This document shows, one piece after another, positions 1 through 8,242 of a DNA stretch of 64,000 bases (positions within the stretch are counted from its first letter, which is position 1; every line of letters starts with the position of its first letter). A program made the position numbers and the translations under genes. Below the pieces are notes generated by a model. That model was not told the origin of the DNA. It did no database searches and was given only the letters and a program-made list of their open reading frames with translations. The stretch comes from CAVPUA01 sp963708805 (lineage in GTDB: Bacteria; Actinomycetota; Actinomycetes; Mycobacteriales; Jatrophihabitantaceae): NCBI GenBank assembly GCA_963708805.1, contig CAVPUA010000003.1, forward strand, positions 1,984,001-2,048,000. Direction: 5' to 3'.

Positions 1-199
1 CCCACTGTCGATCCGTGTTGCCGAAACCCAGGTCACGCTGCGCCGAGGGCAACGCGATGTTCACGACCGTGGTGTCCAGCACGACCATCAACTGAGCGAT
101 GCCCAACACGGCGAGGACCCACCACCGTTTGGCGTTCGCTCGAGCGCGCGCACCGACGTCTTCTGCGCTGACGGGTGGCGCGGTGTCCAGATCGGTCAT
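1..199 (-). CDS. MFS efflux transporter, DHA2 (EmrB/QacA) type, N-terminal fragment
   Basis: Only the first 66 codons lie in the window; the gene runs off the left edge. The ATG at 197-199 has a GAAGGAG ribosome site just upstream. After a polar N-terminus of about 27 residues comes the first membrane helix of the DHA2 branch of the major facilitator family, with the hallmark VVLDTTVVNIALPSAQRDL stretch (motif D1, Asp-Thr-Thr followed by NIALP). Such proteins export drugs or toxic compounds with proton antiport. It diverges from a TetR gene across an intergenic region with three similar operator sites, the classic arrangement of an efflux pump and its repressor. The substrate cannot be told. 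Confidence 0.85.
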   Translation of the reverse strand, partial: MTDLDTAPPVSAEDVGARARANAKRWWVLAVLGIAQLMVVLDTTVVNIALPSAQRDLGFGNTDRQW

Positions 200-219
200 G
201 ACTTCTCCTTCGGCGATGT

Positions 220-269
220 GGATAGCTTCCATCCGATTCAACGTAGCACGATACGGATAGTACCCATCC
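220..269. promoter_or_regulatory. Two copies of a 15-bp operator-like dyad (GGATA-N5-CATCC)
   Basis: GGATAGCTTCCATCC lies at 220-234 and GGATAGTACCCATCC at 255-269. Both share GGATA-N5-CATCC, and a third related copy sits at 343-357. They lie between the start of the exporter (199, minus) and the TetR gene (365, plus), the expected place for TetR-family operators. Binding is inferred. Confidence 0.6.
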
Positions 270-339
270 ACTTTGTTGGCAGTAGCAGTCAGCGGTCTTC
301 GGCGTTTCGCTCTGCATCGCAGGAGCTACCCGCGCTAGG

Positions 340-360
340 ATCGGATAATGGGTATCCGAT
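340..360. promoter_or_regulatory. Third operator-like copy: perfect 8-bp inverted repeat before the TetR gene
   Basis: ATCGGATA (340-347), spacer ATGGG, TATCCGAT (353-360): a perfect 8-5-8 palindrome ending four bases before the chosen TetR start at 365. Its core GGATA-N5-TATCC matches the copies at 220-234 and 255-269. This is the best symmetric copy and a likely autoregulatory site. Confidence 0.65.
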
Positions 361-364
361 TTTG

Positions 365-1018
365 ATGGAAGCGACAGCTCGCACCGCTCGCAAGGACGTG
401 CTCCGCAACCGGGCCCTGCTGCTCGAGTCGGCCGATGCGGTGATCCGCGAACACGGGATGGACTTGTCGCTCAACGCCGTAGCGCGCCACGCCGGAGTCG
501 GTGTGGGCACGGTCTACCGGCACTTCCCCGACCGGGAGGCGCTCATCGATGCGATGTTCGAGCAACGCGTCGAAAGCGTCTACGAGATCCTGTCCGCCCA
601 CGTCACGGACGACGATCCGGTCGAGGGGCTGCGCGCAGCGGTGTTCGACATCTGCCAGATGCAGGCCACCGATCGAGGTGTCTGGGAGGTGGCCTCGGCG
701 GGTCGGGGCGAATCGCACCGCGAGGTCGTGCAGGCCCGCATCCTGCCGATAGCCAGAAAGCTCGTCCGGCGGGCGAATGCCACCGGGCGCCTGCGGGTCA
801 AGTTCGAGGCCAACGACCTGCCGGTCTTGCTCTGGACAGGCGGGGCCCTGCATGCCTACCTCGGTGGCGTGTCGCCCACGGCATGGTGGCGATATGTTCA
901 GCTCCTGTTCGACAGCTTCCTGACCGATGATGACCCGGCCAGAACACCGATCGACCACCATGCGCCCACCATCGATCAGATCGACGTAGCGATGCGAGCG
1001 TGGCGACGACCTGGTTGA
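365..1018 (+). CDS. TetR/AcrR family transcriptional regulator
   Basis: A 217-residue protein. The N-terminal helix-turn-helix at about residues 33-54 ends in GVGVGTVYRHF, the recognition helix typical of TetR proteins; the rest is an all-helical ligand-binding domain. The frame is open further upstream (to 218), but that would cover all three operator copies, so the ATG at 365 is preferred. It is divergent from the DHA2 exporter and is probably its local repressor, released by an exported compound. The ligand is unknown. Confidence 0.85.
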   Translation: MEATARTARKDVLRNRALLLESADAVIREHGMDLSLNAVARHAGVGVGTVYRHFPDREALIDAMFEQRVESVYEILSAHVTDDDPVEGLRAAVFDICQMQATDRGVWEVASAGRGESHREVVQARILPIARKLVRRANATGRLRVKFEANDLPVLLWTGGALHAYLGGVSPTAWWRYVQLLFDSFLTDDDPARTPIDHHAPTIDQIDVAMRAWRRPG

Positions 1019-1064
1019 CGAGTGAGCTACAACCGGAGAAGCCGTCCACGGGCAGTGAACCCGA

Positions 1065-1919
1065 TCATGTCTTGGCTCGGAAGGTGCGCAGCGCGAGCGG
1101 GAGGCAGATCGCGATGATGCCGACGCTGTAGATGATCGTTGCCGGCACTGGGTGATCGAGGGGCCAACTGCCGCTGGAGTGGGTGTTTTCGGTGATCTGC
1201 CGAAGTGCCGCCACGACCGCAGAGAGTGGGTCGTATTCGCCGATCACCCTCAAGGCGGTGGTCATTCCGGCGATGGGGACGAACGTGCCGGCCAGGAAAG
1301 ACAGAGGCAGCACCACGGCAAAAGCGATGCCTTGGAAGGCGTCGGAGCTCTTGACGAGCATGCCCATGAACACGCCGAACGTGGTGAATGCGAACAGGCC
1401 GAGCGCAATAATTGCGACGAGTTCCAGGCCGCTGCCGACGCCGAGATGGGGCCGCCATCCGACGGCCAATCCGATCCCGACCACGATGAGCAGTCCCAGA
1501 ATCTGCTCGAGCACCTGTCCAACGATCTGGGCGCTGATGACAGCCAGGCGGGTGATGGGCAGTGACTTGAAGCGGTCGACGACACCGGAGTTGAAGTCGG
1601 TGGCGGTGGCGGTGCCCGCCCCGATGATGCCGAACGCAATGGTCTGGGCGATGAGCCCGGGCAGCAGGTAGTCCTGGTAGCTGAGGCCAGGGATGCGGAT
1701 GGCGCTGCCGAAGACGTAGGTGAAGAGAAGCGTGAACACGACCGGCTGGATCGTGACGTCGGACAGCCGTTCAGGGACCCGTCGGATGGTGCGTAACCCG
1801 CGGCCGATGAGCAGCCTGGTTTCGCGCAGGTAGCGGATCACGTTGGAGGGTCGCGGTGGCAGGGGCTCGTGCGCTGACCTGTTTGCGGCCACGGCCACGG
1901 CCACGGGCAGGGCGCTCAT
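1065..1919 (-). CDS. ABC-2 type exporter permease, DrrB-like
   Basis: 284 residues with about six membrane helices and the ABC-2 permease fold. The N-terminal region (RETRLLIGRGLRTIRRVPERL) and a central segment with SYQDYLLPGLIAQT and VVDRFKSLPI match daunorubicin-resistance DrrB-type permeases. Its start overlaps the end of the ATPase gene by four bases, so the two are translationally coupled and should form a two-gene exporter of hydrophobic drugs or lipids in the cytoplasmic membrane. The divergent TetR gene at 3067 is the likely regulator. Substrate unknown. Confidence 0.88.
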   Translation of the reverse strand: MSALPVAVAVAANRSAHEPLPPRPSNVIRYLRETRLLIGRGLRTIRRVPERLSDVTIQPVVFTLLFTYVFGSAIRIPGLSYQDYLLPGLIAQTIAFGIIGAGTATATDFNSGVVDRFKSLPITRLAVISAQIVGQVLEQILGLLIVVGIGLAVGWRPHLGVGSGLELVAIIALGLFAFTTFGVFMGMLVKSSDAFQGIAFAVVLPLSFLAGTFVPIAGMTTALRVIGEYDPLSAVVAALRQITENTHSSGSWPLDHPVPATIIYSVGIIAICLPLALRTFRAKT

Positions 1920-2917
1920 GCGGTCACCGTCGACCTCGCCGGCGGGTCGGGGGGACTACCCACGTCGTCGGGCTGTGCGGTGTTGAGGGGTTGGCCGGTG
2001 AGGGCGAGGAACGCGTCGTCCAACGTCGGGCGCCGCAGTGCGATCTCATCGACGTCGATGCCGCTCTCTTTGACGGCGGACGCGACGGCAGCCAGCTCGT
2101 CGGCGTGGCCGGGCGCCGGGATCGAGAGCAGCCGCCGCTCGGGCGTTTCGGTGATTGTGAAGCGTGCGCCCAGCAACGCGGCCAGGCGGGTGTAGCCAGC
2201 GGAGTCGACCGCCGTGACATCCACGCGCTGCGCGCCGATCTGAGCTTTGAGCTCGGCGGACGTCCCGCTCGCCGTCGTCCGACCGTGATCAATGAGCACG
2301 ATGTGGTCGGCGAGCGCATCTGCCTCATCGAGGTATTGGGTCGTCAACAGCAGCGTGATGCCCTCGTCGACCAGTTCGCGGATCGTGGACCAGACCGACT
2401 GGCGGCTGCGCGGGTCCAGGCCGGTGGTGGGCTCGTCCAGCACCAGGAGCTGCGGTTGCACGACCAGGGACGCGGCCAGGTCGACGCGGCGACGTTGCCC
2501 TCCGGAGACGTTCTTGACCAACTGGTCCCGGAACTCCGCCATGTCGAATCGATCAATCAGCCCGTCCGCGACTCGCGCGGCTGCCTGGCGGTGGTAGCCG
2601 CGCAACTGGGCCATCAGGAGCAGGTTCTCCCGTGCCGTCAGATTGTCTTCCATCGCGGCGAACTGGCCGGTCAGGCTCATCGCCGACCGCACCGCGTCGG
2701 CCTCCCTCACGATGTCGTGCCCGCACACCGTCGCTGACCCGGAGCTCGGGGCGATCAGGGTCGCCAGCATCCGCACCAGAGTGGTCTTGCCGGCGCCGTT
2801 GGGCCCCAGCACCGACACCACCGTTCCGGCGGCCACCGCCAGGTCAAGGTGATCGACGGCGGCGTAAGTGCCGTACAGCTTGGTCAGTTGGTGGGCCTCG
2901 ATAGCTAGTTCCGGCAC
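1916..2917 (-). CDS. ABC exporter ATP-binding protein, DrrA-like
   Basis: Walker A (GPNGAGKTT), signature (VSGGQRRRVD) and Walker B (LLVLDEPTTGLD) are all present, followed by the C-terminal extension (to about residue 330) found in DrrA proteins. The frame is open up to 3028, but the GTG at 2917 is the best start: it has GAGGAA six bases upstream and removes a non-homologous leader. It energises the permease encoded next (overlap at 1916-1919). Related DrrA proteins bind the drug-permease complex and hydrolyse ATP or GTP for export. Confidence 0.88.
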   Translation of the reverse strand: MPELAIEAHQLTKLYGTYAAVDHLDLAVAAGTVVSVLGPNGAGKTTLVRMLATLIAPSSGSATVCGHDIVREADAVRSAMSLTGQFAAMEDNLTARENLLLMAQLRGYHRQAAARVADGLIDRFDMAEFRDQLVKNVSGGQRRRVDLAASLVVQPQLLVLDEPTTGLDPRSRQSVWSTIRELVDEGITLLLTTQYLDEADALADHIVLIDHGRTTASGTSAELKAQIGAQRVDVTAVDSAGYTRLAALLGARFTITETPERRLLSIPAPGHADELAAVASAVKESGIDVDEIALRRPTLDDAFLALTGQPLNTAQPDDVGSPPDPPARSTVTA

Positions 2918-2993
2918 GGGGTTCCTCACAGTCAGAAAAGTGCAGTGGTGACGCTCATCCTGACCGATACGCTGGAAGTACCGGTCGGAGATG

Positions 2994-3010
2994 CCATCGT
3001 GTGACGATGG
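2994..3010. promoter_or_regulatory. 17-bp palindrome, candidate TetR operator
   Basis: CCATCGT-GTG-ACGATGG is a perfect 7-3-7 inverted repeat in the divergent region between the drrAB-like genes (start 2917, minus) and the TetR gene (3067, plus). Location and symmetry suit a TetR dimer; no binding evidence. Confidence 0.5.
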
Positions 3011-3013
3011 TGA

Positions 3014-3050
3014 CTGCAGTGACCGCAAAGTTGCAGGGTCTGCAGTGACC
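3014..3050 (+). repeat. Direct repeat CTGCAGTGACC, two copies
   Basis: CTGCAGTGACC occurs at 3014-3024 and again at 3040-3050, 26 bp apart, with a partial copy TGCAGTG at 2941-2947. All lie in the same divergent promoter region as the 17-bp palindrome and may be a second regulatory element. Confidence 0.4.
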
Positions 3051-3066
3051 TGTCAGTGTCTGTGGG

Positions 3067-3711
3067 ATGAGCGAGGATCGCCGTGCCCGTAAGAAGCGCG
3101 AGACGCGGCAGGCGCTCCGCCTCGCGGCGCTTCGGTTGGTCGATGCGCAGGGTCTCGAGCAGGTCACCGTCGACATGATCGCTGCGGCCGCGGATGTCTC
3201 GCCGCGAACGTTTTTCAACTATTTCCCGACCAAGGAAGATGCGCTGCTCGGGCCGGGTGCCGACGTGCGGGCCGACATCGAGCAGTTCTGGTCGATGCGC
3301 CCGCGCGACGAACCGCCGCTCATGACGCTGCGCACGATGCTGGTCGAGCGGGCAGAGACATTCTCGAAGAGCGGTGACGAGATGGATCTGCGGATGCGGG
3401 TGCTGGCTGCGAACCCAGCGTTGTACGCCCGCTTTCATGCTGGTTTTCAGGAGCTCGAACGGGTCGTTCGGGAGGCCGTCGCCCGACGTTGTGGGCTCGA
3501 TGCGGAGCGGGACCTCTACCCCGGCTTGTTGGCCGCGTCCGGTAGCGCTGCGATGCGCGTTTCGATGGACCTGTGGCGCCGCGAGGATCACCGCCAGTTG
3601 GCGGGGATCGTCAACGAGGTGTTCGACCTGTATGCGGCCGGGTTGTCGAGCGCCCCGGCTCCGGCGAAGTCGCTGCCTCGTCGCCGGATTCGCACCGCCG
3701 TCAAGGTCTGA
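3067..3711 (+). CDS. TetR/AcrR family transcriptional regulator
   Basis: 214 residues starting at ATG 3067. The basic N-terminus (RRARKKRETRQALRLAALRL) leads into a TetR helix-turn-helix ending VSPRTFFNYFPTKED at about residues 44-58; the FFNYF form is common in the AcrR branch. The C-terminal half is the ligand-binding helical domain, followed by a basic tail. It is divergent from the DrrAB-like exporter and 105 bp upstream of a co-directional MMPL gene, so it may control both exporters. Confidence 0.87.
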   Translation: MSEDRRARKKRETRQALRLAALRLVDAQGLEQVTVDMIAAAADVSPRTFFNYFPTKEDALLGPGADVRADIEQFWSMRPRDEPPLMTLRTMLVERAETFSKSGDEMDLRMRVLAANPALYARFHAGFQELERVVREAVARRCGLDAERDLYPGLLAASGSAAMRVSMDLWRREDHRQLAGIVNEVFDLYAAGLSSAPAPAKSLPRRRIRTAVKV

Positions 3712-3816
3712 GATTCGTCACGTCCGCCCACCGTCCGTCTGCCCTTGTCCCGTTCTGCGCTTTGGAGTTCTTGTGACCCTGATGACCCACACTTCGACTG
3801 CTCACTGCGGTGCCCG

Positions 3817-6003
3817 GTGAAAGCCCTCGGCGGGTGGTGTTTCCGCCATCGCCGGATCGTGCTCGGCCTGTGGTTGGCCGTCCTGATCCTGACTGCCGGA
3901 GCCAGCCAGGCTGCCGGCACGGCGTTCTCGACGAAGTTCACGTTGCCGCATACCGAGTCCGCTACGGCGATTGCCCTGTTGCAGAAGGATTTCCCGGCCG
4001 CTTCGGGTAGCTCTGACCAGATCGTGTTCGCCACCACCTCGGGGACGGTGCGCGATCCGGCGGTGCAAGCGCGTGCGACCGCTGCTTTGGCCAAGATCGC
4101 CACGCTGCCGTCCGTCCGATCTGTGGCCAGTCCCTACGCGGCCGCCGGTGCCAAGCAGATCAGCAGTGACGGCACCGTCGCCTATGCGACGGTCACCTTC
4201 GCCGACCAGGTGGGCCAGAATCCCGTCGCCGCGATCAAGGCGGTGGTGTCGACCGCCCAAGCCGCCGGCGACAGCCAGTTGAAGGTGTCGCTCGGTGGTC
4301 AAGACATCGAACAGTTGCAGCGCAGTGGCAGTGGACCGAGCACCGGAATCGGCATCGTCTTGGCGTTGGTTGTGCTCGGACTGGCGTTCGGAGCCTTGTT
4401 CGCCGCGTTCTTACCGATCATCACCGCGTTGTTCGCGATCGCGATCGGCTACTCACTTACCGGCTTGCTGAGTCACACCTTCTCGATCGCCTCGTTCGCG
4501 ACCATCCTCGGAATCCTGATCGGATTGGGCGTCGGGGTCGACTATTCGTTGTTCATCGTCACCCGGCACCGCAACGCCCTGAAGGCCGGCCAAGGGGCCG
4601 AAGTAGCCGCGTCGAGGGCGGTCAACACAGCGGGTCGAGCCGTTTTCTTCGCCGGTCTGACCGTATGCATCGCGTTGCTGGGACAGTTCGCGCTCGGTCT
4701 GTCGTTCCTCTACGGAGTCGCGATATCGGCCACCGTCACCGTGCTGCTGACCATGTTGTCGTCCCTGACCTTGTTGCCGGCCCTGCTCGGCTTCGTCGGC
4801 GAGCGGGTGCTCAGTCGCAAGGAGCGTCGGATCCTGCGCGAGGACGGGCCGCAGGAGGAGAGCCACGGGACGTTGTGGTTCCGGTGGGCGAGGTTCCTCG
4901 AGCGGCATCCGGTGTTGCCGGCGATCATCGCGATCGCTGTGGTCGCGGTGATCGCGTTGCCGGTTTTCACCTTGCGGCTTGGTCTTGACGACGCGGGCAG
5001 TGACCCGTCCGGCACCACGACCCGCTCCGCGTATGAGGCTCTCCAGAAGGGATTCGGGCCCGGGTTCAGTGGTCCGTTGCAGCTCGTCGGGGAGCTCAAA
5101 TCGCCATCGGACGCGGCGACTTTCGCCTCGATCGTCGACAAGCTGTCGACCGAGCCCGGTGTCGTATCCGCTGGCGCGCCACGGGTCAGCCCCAATGGTC
5201 AGGCCGCGGTGGCCAACCTCTTCCCGGCGAGTAGCCCGCAGGCTCCGCAGACGACCGACCTGGTCAACCACCTACGCCACGAAGTGCTGCCGCAGCTCGA
5301 AGCGGGCACCGGCGTGCACGTCCTCGTCGGTGGGGCGACCGCCGGTCAGGTCGACTTCGCGCACAAGTTGTCCTCGAAGCTGATCCCGTTCGTTGCCGTC
5401 ATCGTGATCTTGGGATTTCTCCTGCTCATGGCGGTCTTCCGCAGCCTGCTCGTGCCGCTGGTTGCCTCGGTGATGAACCTGCTTTCGGTGGGGGCGGCCC
5501 TGGGCATCATGAATGCCGTGTTCGAGTGGGGCTGGGGCGATTCACTGTTCCGGATCTCCTCCACTGCTCCGGTCGAAGTCTTCATCCCGGTGCTGATGAT
5601 CTCGATCCTGTTCGGCCTGTCGATGGACTACGAAGTCTTCCTCGTCAGCCGCATTCACGAGGAGTGGACGCAGCGGCGTAACAACGCTGAAGCCGTCACC
5701 TACGGGCAAGCCGAGACCGGTCGCGTCATCACCGCGGCCGCCCTGATCATGATCTTGGTATTCGCGTCGTTCGCCCTCGGCGACGACGTGACCATCAAGC
5801 AGTTCGGCATCGGGTTGGCCGGTGCCATCATCATCGACGCCTTCATCGTGCGGACCGTCATCGTGCCGGCCCTCATGCACCTGTTCGGGCGTGGCAACTG
5901 GTGGCTACCGGGCTGGCTCGACCGGGTGATCCCACAGCTCAACGTCGAAGGCGCCGAGCCCGCCAGCGCCGACACCCCAGACCCTGAACTCGCCCTCCAA
6001 TAG
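3817..6003 (+). CDS. MMPL-family RND transporter
   Basis: About 728 residues from GTG 3817. The frame is open from a TTG at 3745, but that extension is cysteine-rich and unlike the family. One N-terminal helix is followed by a large extracytoplasmic loop, then two repeated MMPL blocks of membrane helices (residues about 180-330 and 530-690), including GVGVDYSLFIVTRHR and the duplicated LSMDYEVFLVSRIHEEW with the conserved Asp-Tyr pair. MMPL proteins use proton motive force to export lipids or small molecules. Located directly behind a TetR gene, it is probably regulated as an efflux pump. Confidence 0.88.
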   Translation: MKALGGWCFRHRRIVLGLWLAVLILTAGASQAAGTAFSTKFTLPHTESATAIALLQKDFPAASGSSDQIVFATTSGTVRDPAVQARATAALAKIATLPSVRSVASPYAAAGAKQISSDGTVAYATVTFADQVGQNPVAAIKAVVSTAQAAGDSQLKVSLGGQDIEQLQRSGSGPSTGIGIVLALVVLGLAFGALFAAFLPIITALFAIAIGYSLTGLLSHTFSIASFATILGILIGLGVGVDYSLFIVTRHRNALKAGQGAEVAASRAVNTAGRAVFFAGLTVCIALLGQFALGLSFLYGVAISATVTVLLTMLSSLTLLPALLGFVGERVLSRKERRILREDGPQEESHGTLWFRWARFLERHPVLPAIIAIAVVAVIALPVFTLRLGLDDAGSDPSGTTTRSAYEALQKGFGPGFSGPLQLVGELKSPSDAATFASIVDKLSTEPGVVSAGAPRVSPNGQAAVANLFPASSPQAPQTTDLVNHLRHEVLPQLEAGTGVHVLVGGATAGQVDFAHKLSSKLIPFVAVIVILGFLLLMAVFRSLLVPLVASVMNLLSVGAALGIMNAVFEWGWGDSLFRISSTAPVEVFIPVLMISILFGLSMDYEVFLVSRIHEEWTQRRNNAEAVTYGQAETGRVITAAALIMILVFASFALGDDVTIKQFGIGLAGAIIIDAFIVRTVIVPALMHLFGRGNWWLPGWLDRVIPQLNVEGAEPASADTPDPELALQ

Positions 6004-6028
6004 CCAGGCGAGGGCAGCAAGGCTGGTG

Positions 6029-6178
6029 TCACCCGTCGGCGAGAGTCACCAACGCCAGCGGGCTGTTCGATGCCCAGTCCTCGAGATCGCCGCGCGGCCA
6101 TGGGCGGCCGGGGGACCAGCGGGCGTTGTATTCCCCGACGATCGGTCGGAGGATGTCGCGACGCAACTCGGGGTCGGG
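6029..6178 (-). other. Coding-like in-frame extension after the TAG stop of the hydrolase gene
   Basis: Directly after the stop codon at 6179-6181 the same frame stays open for 49 codons and ends at TGA 6029-6031. Third codon positions are almost all G or C, and the translation is protein-like (it begins PDPELRRDILRPIVGEYN and ends near LALVTLADG). It has no start of its own. This could be a C-terminal domain cut off by a nonsense change, a read-through extension, a sequencing error in the TAG, or chance. I do not recognise it. Confidence 0.35.
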
Positions 6179-7087
6179 CTAGGGGGCGTCCGTCGGGTCT
6201 GGGGCGTCGTCGCTGTATGGCCCGGCGGTGGAACTCGAGCCGCAGAAGTTGCGAAGCAGGGTGGCGAAGCGCTCGGGTTCGTCGAGGTGCGGGAAGTGTC
6301 CGGCGTGGTCGAAGATTTCGAGCTGGCTCCCGGCGATGGCGTTGTGCGCGCTGAAGCCGTGGCTGGGCGGGATGGTGGGGTCTTTGCCTCCCCAGACGAT
6401 GAGCACGGGTAGGCGTTGCAGGCGATCGAATCGATTGCCCGCGAATACGGTCTGCCCGCCGGTGTCGATGACCGCCCGCGCGGTGGCCAGGAACGCGCGC
6501 CGTGTGTCGTGATCTGCTAATGACTGAATGCCGTGCCAGCCTTGGGCCGCGTCGGCCCGGGGTTTCACGCCGAAGAAGCGGGCCAGCCCGCCGACCCCTC
6601 GCCCGATGCCGCTCACGGCTCGATCGAGCGCCGGCGCGGCCAGGACGGGCAGCACCAGTCCGGCTCCGGGGAGCGAGGCGGCGCGCAAGAGCAAGCTGAC
6701 GTCGCGGCCTAGTCCGCCGCTGTCCACGAGCACCAAACGCTGCACCCGTCCAGGGAACAGGTACTCGAACTGCATGGCGACGCCACCGCCGAGCGAGTGT
6801 CCTACGACGATCACCGTGTCGATGTCGAGGCGATCGAGCAGGTCTCGCAGGGTTGCCGCGTGCGCGCCCAACGAGTAGTCACCCATCGGCTTGGCGGACG
6901 TGCCGTGCCCGAAGAGGTCGGGGGCGATCACCCGCCACTGCGAGGACAGTTCAGTGACCAGGTGCGCCCAGCCCTGGTGCGACCCGAGGATGCCGTGCAC
7001 GAACAGCATCGCGGGGCCTTCGCCCACATCGAGGTAGCTGAGTTCATTTCCACTCAGCTCGACTGTCTGGGGTTCCGCATCATTCAT
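6179..7087 (-). CDS. Alpha/beta-fold hydrolase
   Basis: About 302 residues (ATG 7087). The N-terminal oxyanion motif FVHGILGSHQGW, the nucleophile elbow VVGHSLGGG (Ser near residue 98), an acidic residue in WGGKDPTIP and the catalytic His in DHAGHFPHLDEP form a complete Ser-Asp-His triad. The architecture resembles epoxide-hydrolase, esterase or haloperoxidase-type enzymes with a cap domain. It lies 29 bp downstream of the histone-like gene on the same strand and may share its transcript. The TAG stop is followed by a coding-like extension, described separately. Confidence 0.85.
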   Translation of the reverse strand: MNDAEPQTVELSGNELSYLDVGEGPAMLFVHGILGSHQGWAHLVTELSSQWRVIAPDLFGHGTSAKPMGDYSLGAHAATLRDLLDRLDIDTVIVVGHSLGGGVAMQFEYLFPGRVQRLVLVDSGGLGRDVSLLLRAASLPGAGLVLPVLAAPALDRAVSGIGRGVGGLARFFGVKPRADAAQGWHGIQSLADHDTRRAFLATARAVIDTGGQTVFAGNRFDRLQRLPVLIVWGGKDPTIPPSHGFSAHNAIAGSQLEIFDHAGHFPHLDEPERFATLLRNFCGSSSTAGPYSDDAPDPTDAP

Positions 7088-7116
7088 GCGCGGCGTCACC
7101 GAACGGGGCCGTGACG

Positions 7117-8001
7117 CTATTTGGCTGCGTTTTTCTTGCGCGTTGCGGCTGCTTTGGTCGCGGTGGCCTGCCGCTTCGCGGCTGCCGCTTCGAGGTTTTC
7201 CTTGCGCGTGGCGGCGGCTTTCAGCGCGGCGGCCTTACGGGCTTCGGCAGCGTGCTCTTTCGCGAGGGCGGCTCGTTTGCGTGTGTCCGCGGCTTTGGCG
7301 GCGGCGTCGGCGCGGACCTGGTCCTCATGCGCGGCTGCGCGGTGAGTCGGGGTGACGCTGACGGGGGCCTGCCCCGCCGGTGTCTTTCGCGTCGTCGTCT
7401 TGTGAGCCGGAACTTTGCTCGCCGGGGTGAGCCGGACCGGCGTGGCGGTCGTCGCGGCGCTTTCGTGGTCGGCCTGGGCTGCTGCGCGAGAGCGAACTTT
7501 CTGCGCGACCGAGGTGATCTCGTTGGCTACCTGCTCCAACCGTGCATCGGCCGCCGTGATCGCGCGGACGAGCACTGGGTCGTGGCGCAGGTCGGTGGCG
7601 ACCTGTTCGCCGCGCTCCGCGAACTTGTCCCTGGCGTCAGCGGCATTGGCGGGGACGCGCGTGGCCTTCTGCACCGCAGCCCGGATGTTGGCGCGGGCCA
7701 CGTCGAGAGACCCGACGAGGCTGTTCGCCAGGACGGTGCTGGCCTGTTTGAGGTCGGCGGGCAGTTCCGCGCCGCGCTTGATGATGCTGGCGGCCACCGC
7801 GTCGCCCGCTCCTAGTGAGGCGTACGTCTGCTTGCGGGCGGCACCGGACATGCTCGCGACCAGCACTTTGCTGTCGCCGACGAGTCGGTCGGCGGTGTCG
7901 CCGGCGGCCACCACGGCCCGCCCGGGTGCTCGGGTTGCCGCGGCCCGGCCACGATCGAGGACGGCGGTAGCTGAGCGGAGAGTTTCGTCGATCTTGGCCA
8001 T
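7117..8001 (-). CDS. Heparin-binding/histone-like protein with Lys-Ala tail
   Basis: 294 residues; ATG 8001 is preceded by AAGGAGA seven bases upstream, so the longer open frame to 8208 is rejected. Residues about 1-175 form an alpha-helical domain reminiscent of heparin-binding haemagglutinin (HbhA) type proteins. After a Pro/Thr-rich linker, the last 90 residues are low-complexity lysine/alanine/arginine repeats (variants of KAAATRK), as in actinobacterial histone-like tails. It may bind DNA, polyphosphate or surface polysaccharide. Which of these applies cannot be decided from sequence. Confidence 0.72.
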   Translation of the reverse strand: MAKIDETLRSATAVLDRGRAAATRAPGRAVVAAGDTADRLVGDSKVLVASMSGAARKQTYASLGAGDAVAASIIKRGAELPADLKQASTVLANSLVGSLDVARANIRAAVQKATRVPANAADARDKFAERGEQVATDLRHDPVLVRAITAADARLEQVANEITSVAQKVRSRAAAQADHESAATTATPVRLTPASKVPAHKTTTRKTPAGQAPVSVTPTHRAAAHEDQVRADAAAKAADTRKRAALAKEHAAEARKAAALKAAATRKENLEAAAAKRQATATKAAATRKKNAAK

Positions 8002-8164
8002 GTGTGGGTCTCCTTGCGAGAGTGTTGACTGAATCCGCCGCGGAGGTTTGGCTCGTCGTGGGCGGGGCAAGTGGGCGCGAACGCGCCTGGGGTTAGACAC
8101 GATCCCCACGGGTGAAGGCCGATTCCCTTCGCGCCGTACCGATAAAGCCATCCTGCGACCCAGT

Positions 8165-8193
8165 GCTAGCAAATGCAAGCGAGCAGCTAGCAA
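8165..8193 (+). repeat. Direct repeat GCTAGCAA with internal GCAAGC, upstream of the histone-like gene
   Basis: GCTAGCAA occurs at 8165-8172 and 8186-8193 (21 bp apart, two helix turns), with GCAAGC at 8175-8180 between them. It lies in the 241-bp region without genes between the histone-like gene (start 8001) and the response regulator (end 8243). Nothing else is recognised there. A regulator site is plausible. Confidence 0.4.
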
Positions 8194-8242
8194 TATGGTG
8201 CGACTCACCCTGCCAGCTGAAGCGCGACCTGACGCCGGAGGT

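Noticed and set aside
33..1049. Long antisense open frames over the TetR gene and exporter start
   Set aside because: Arg/Ser/Pro-rich shadow frames typical of high-GC DNA; no ribosome sites or domain motifs.
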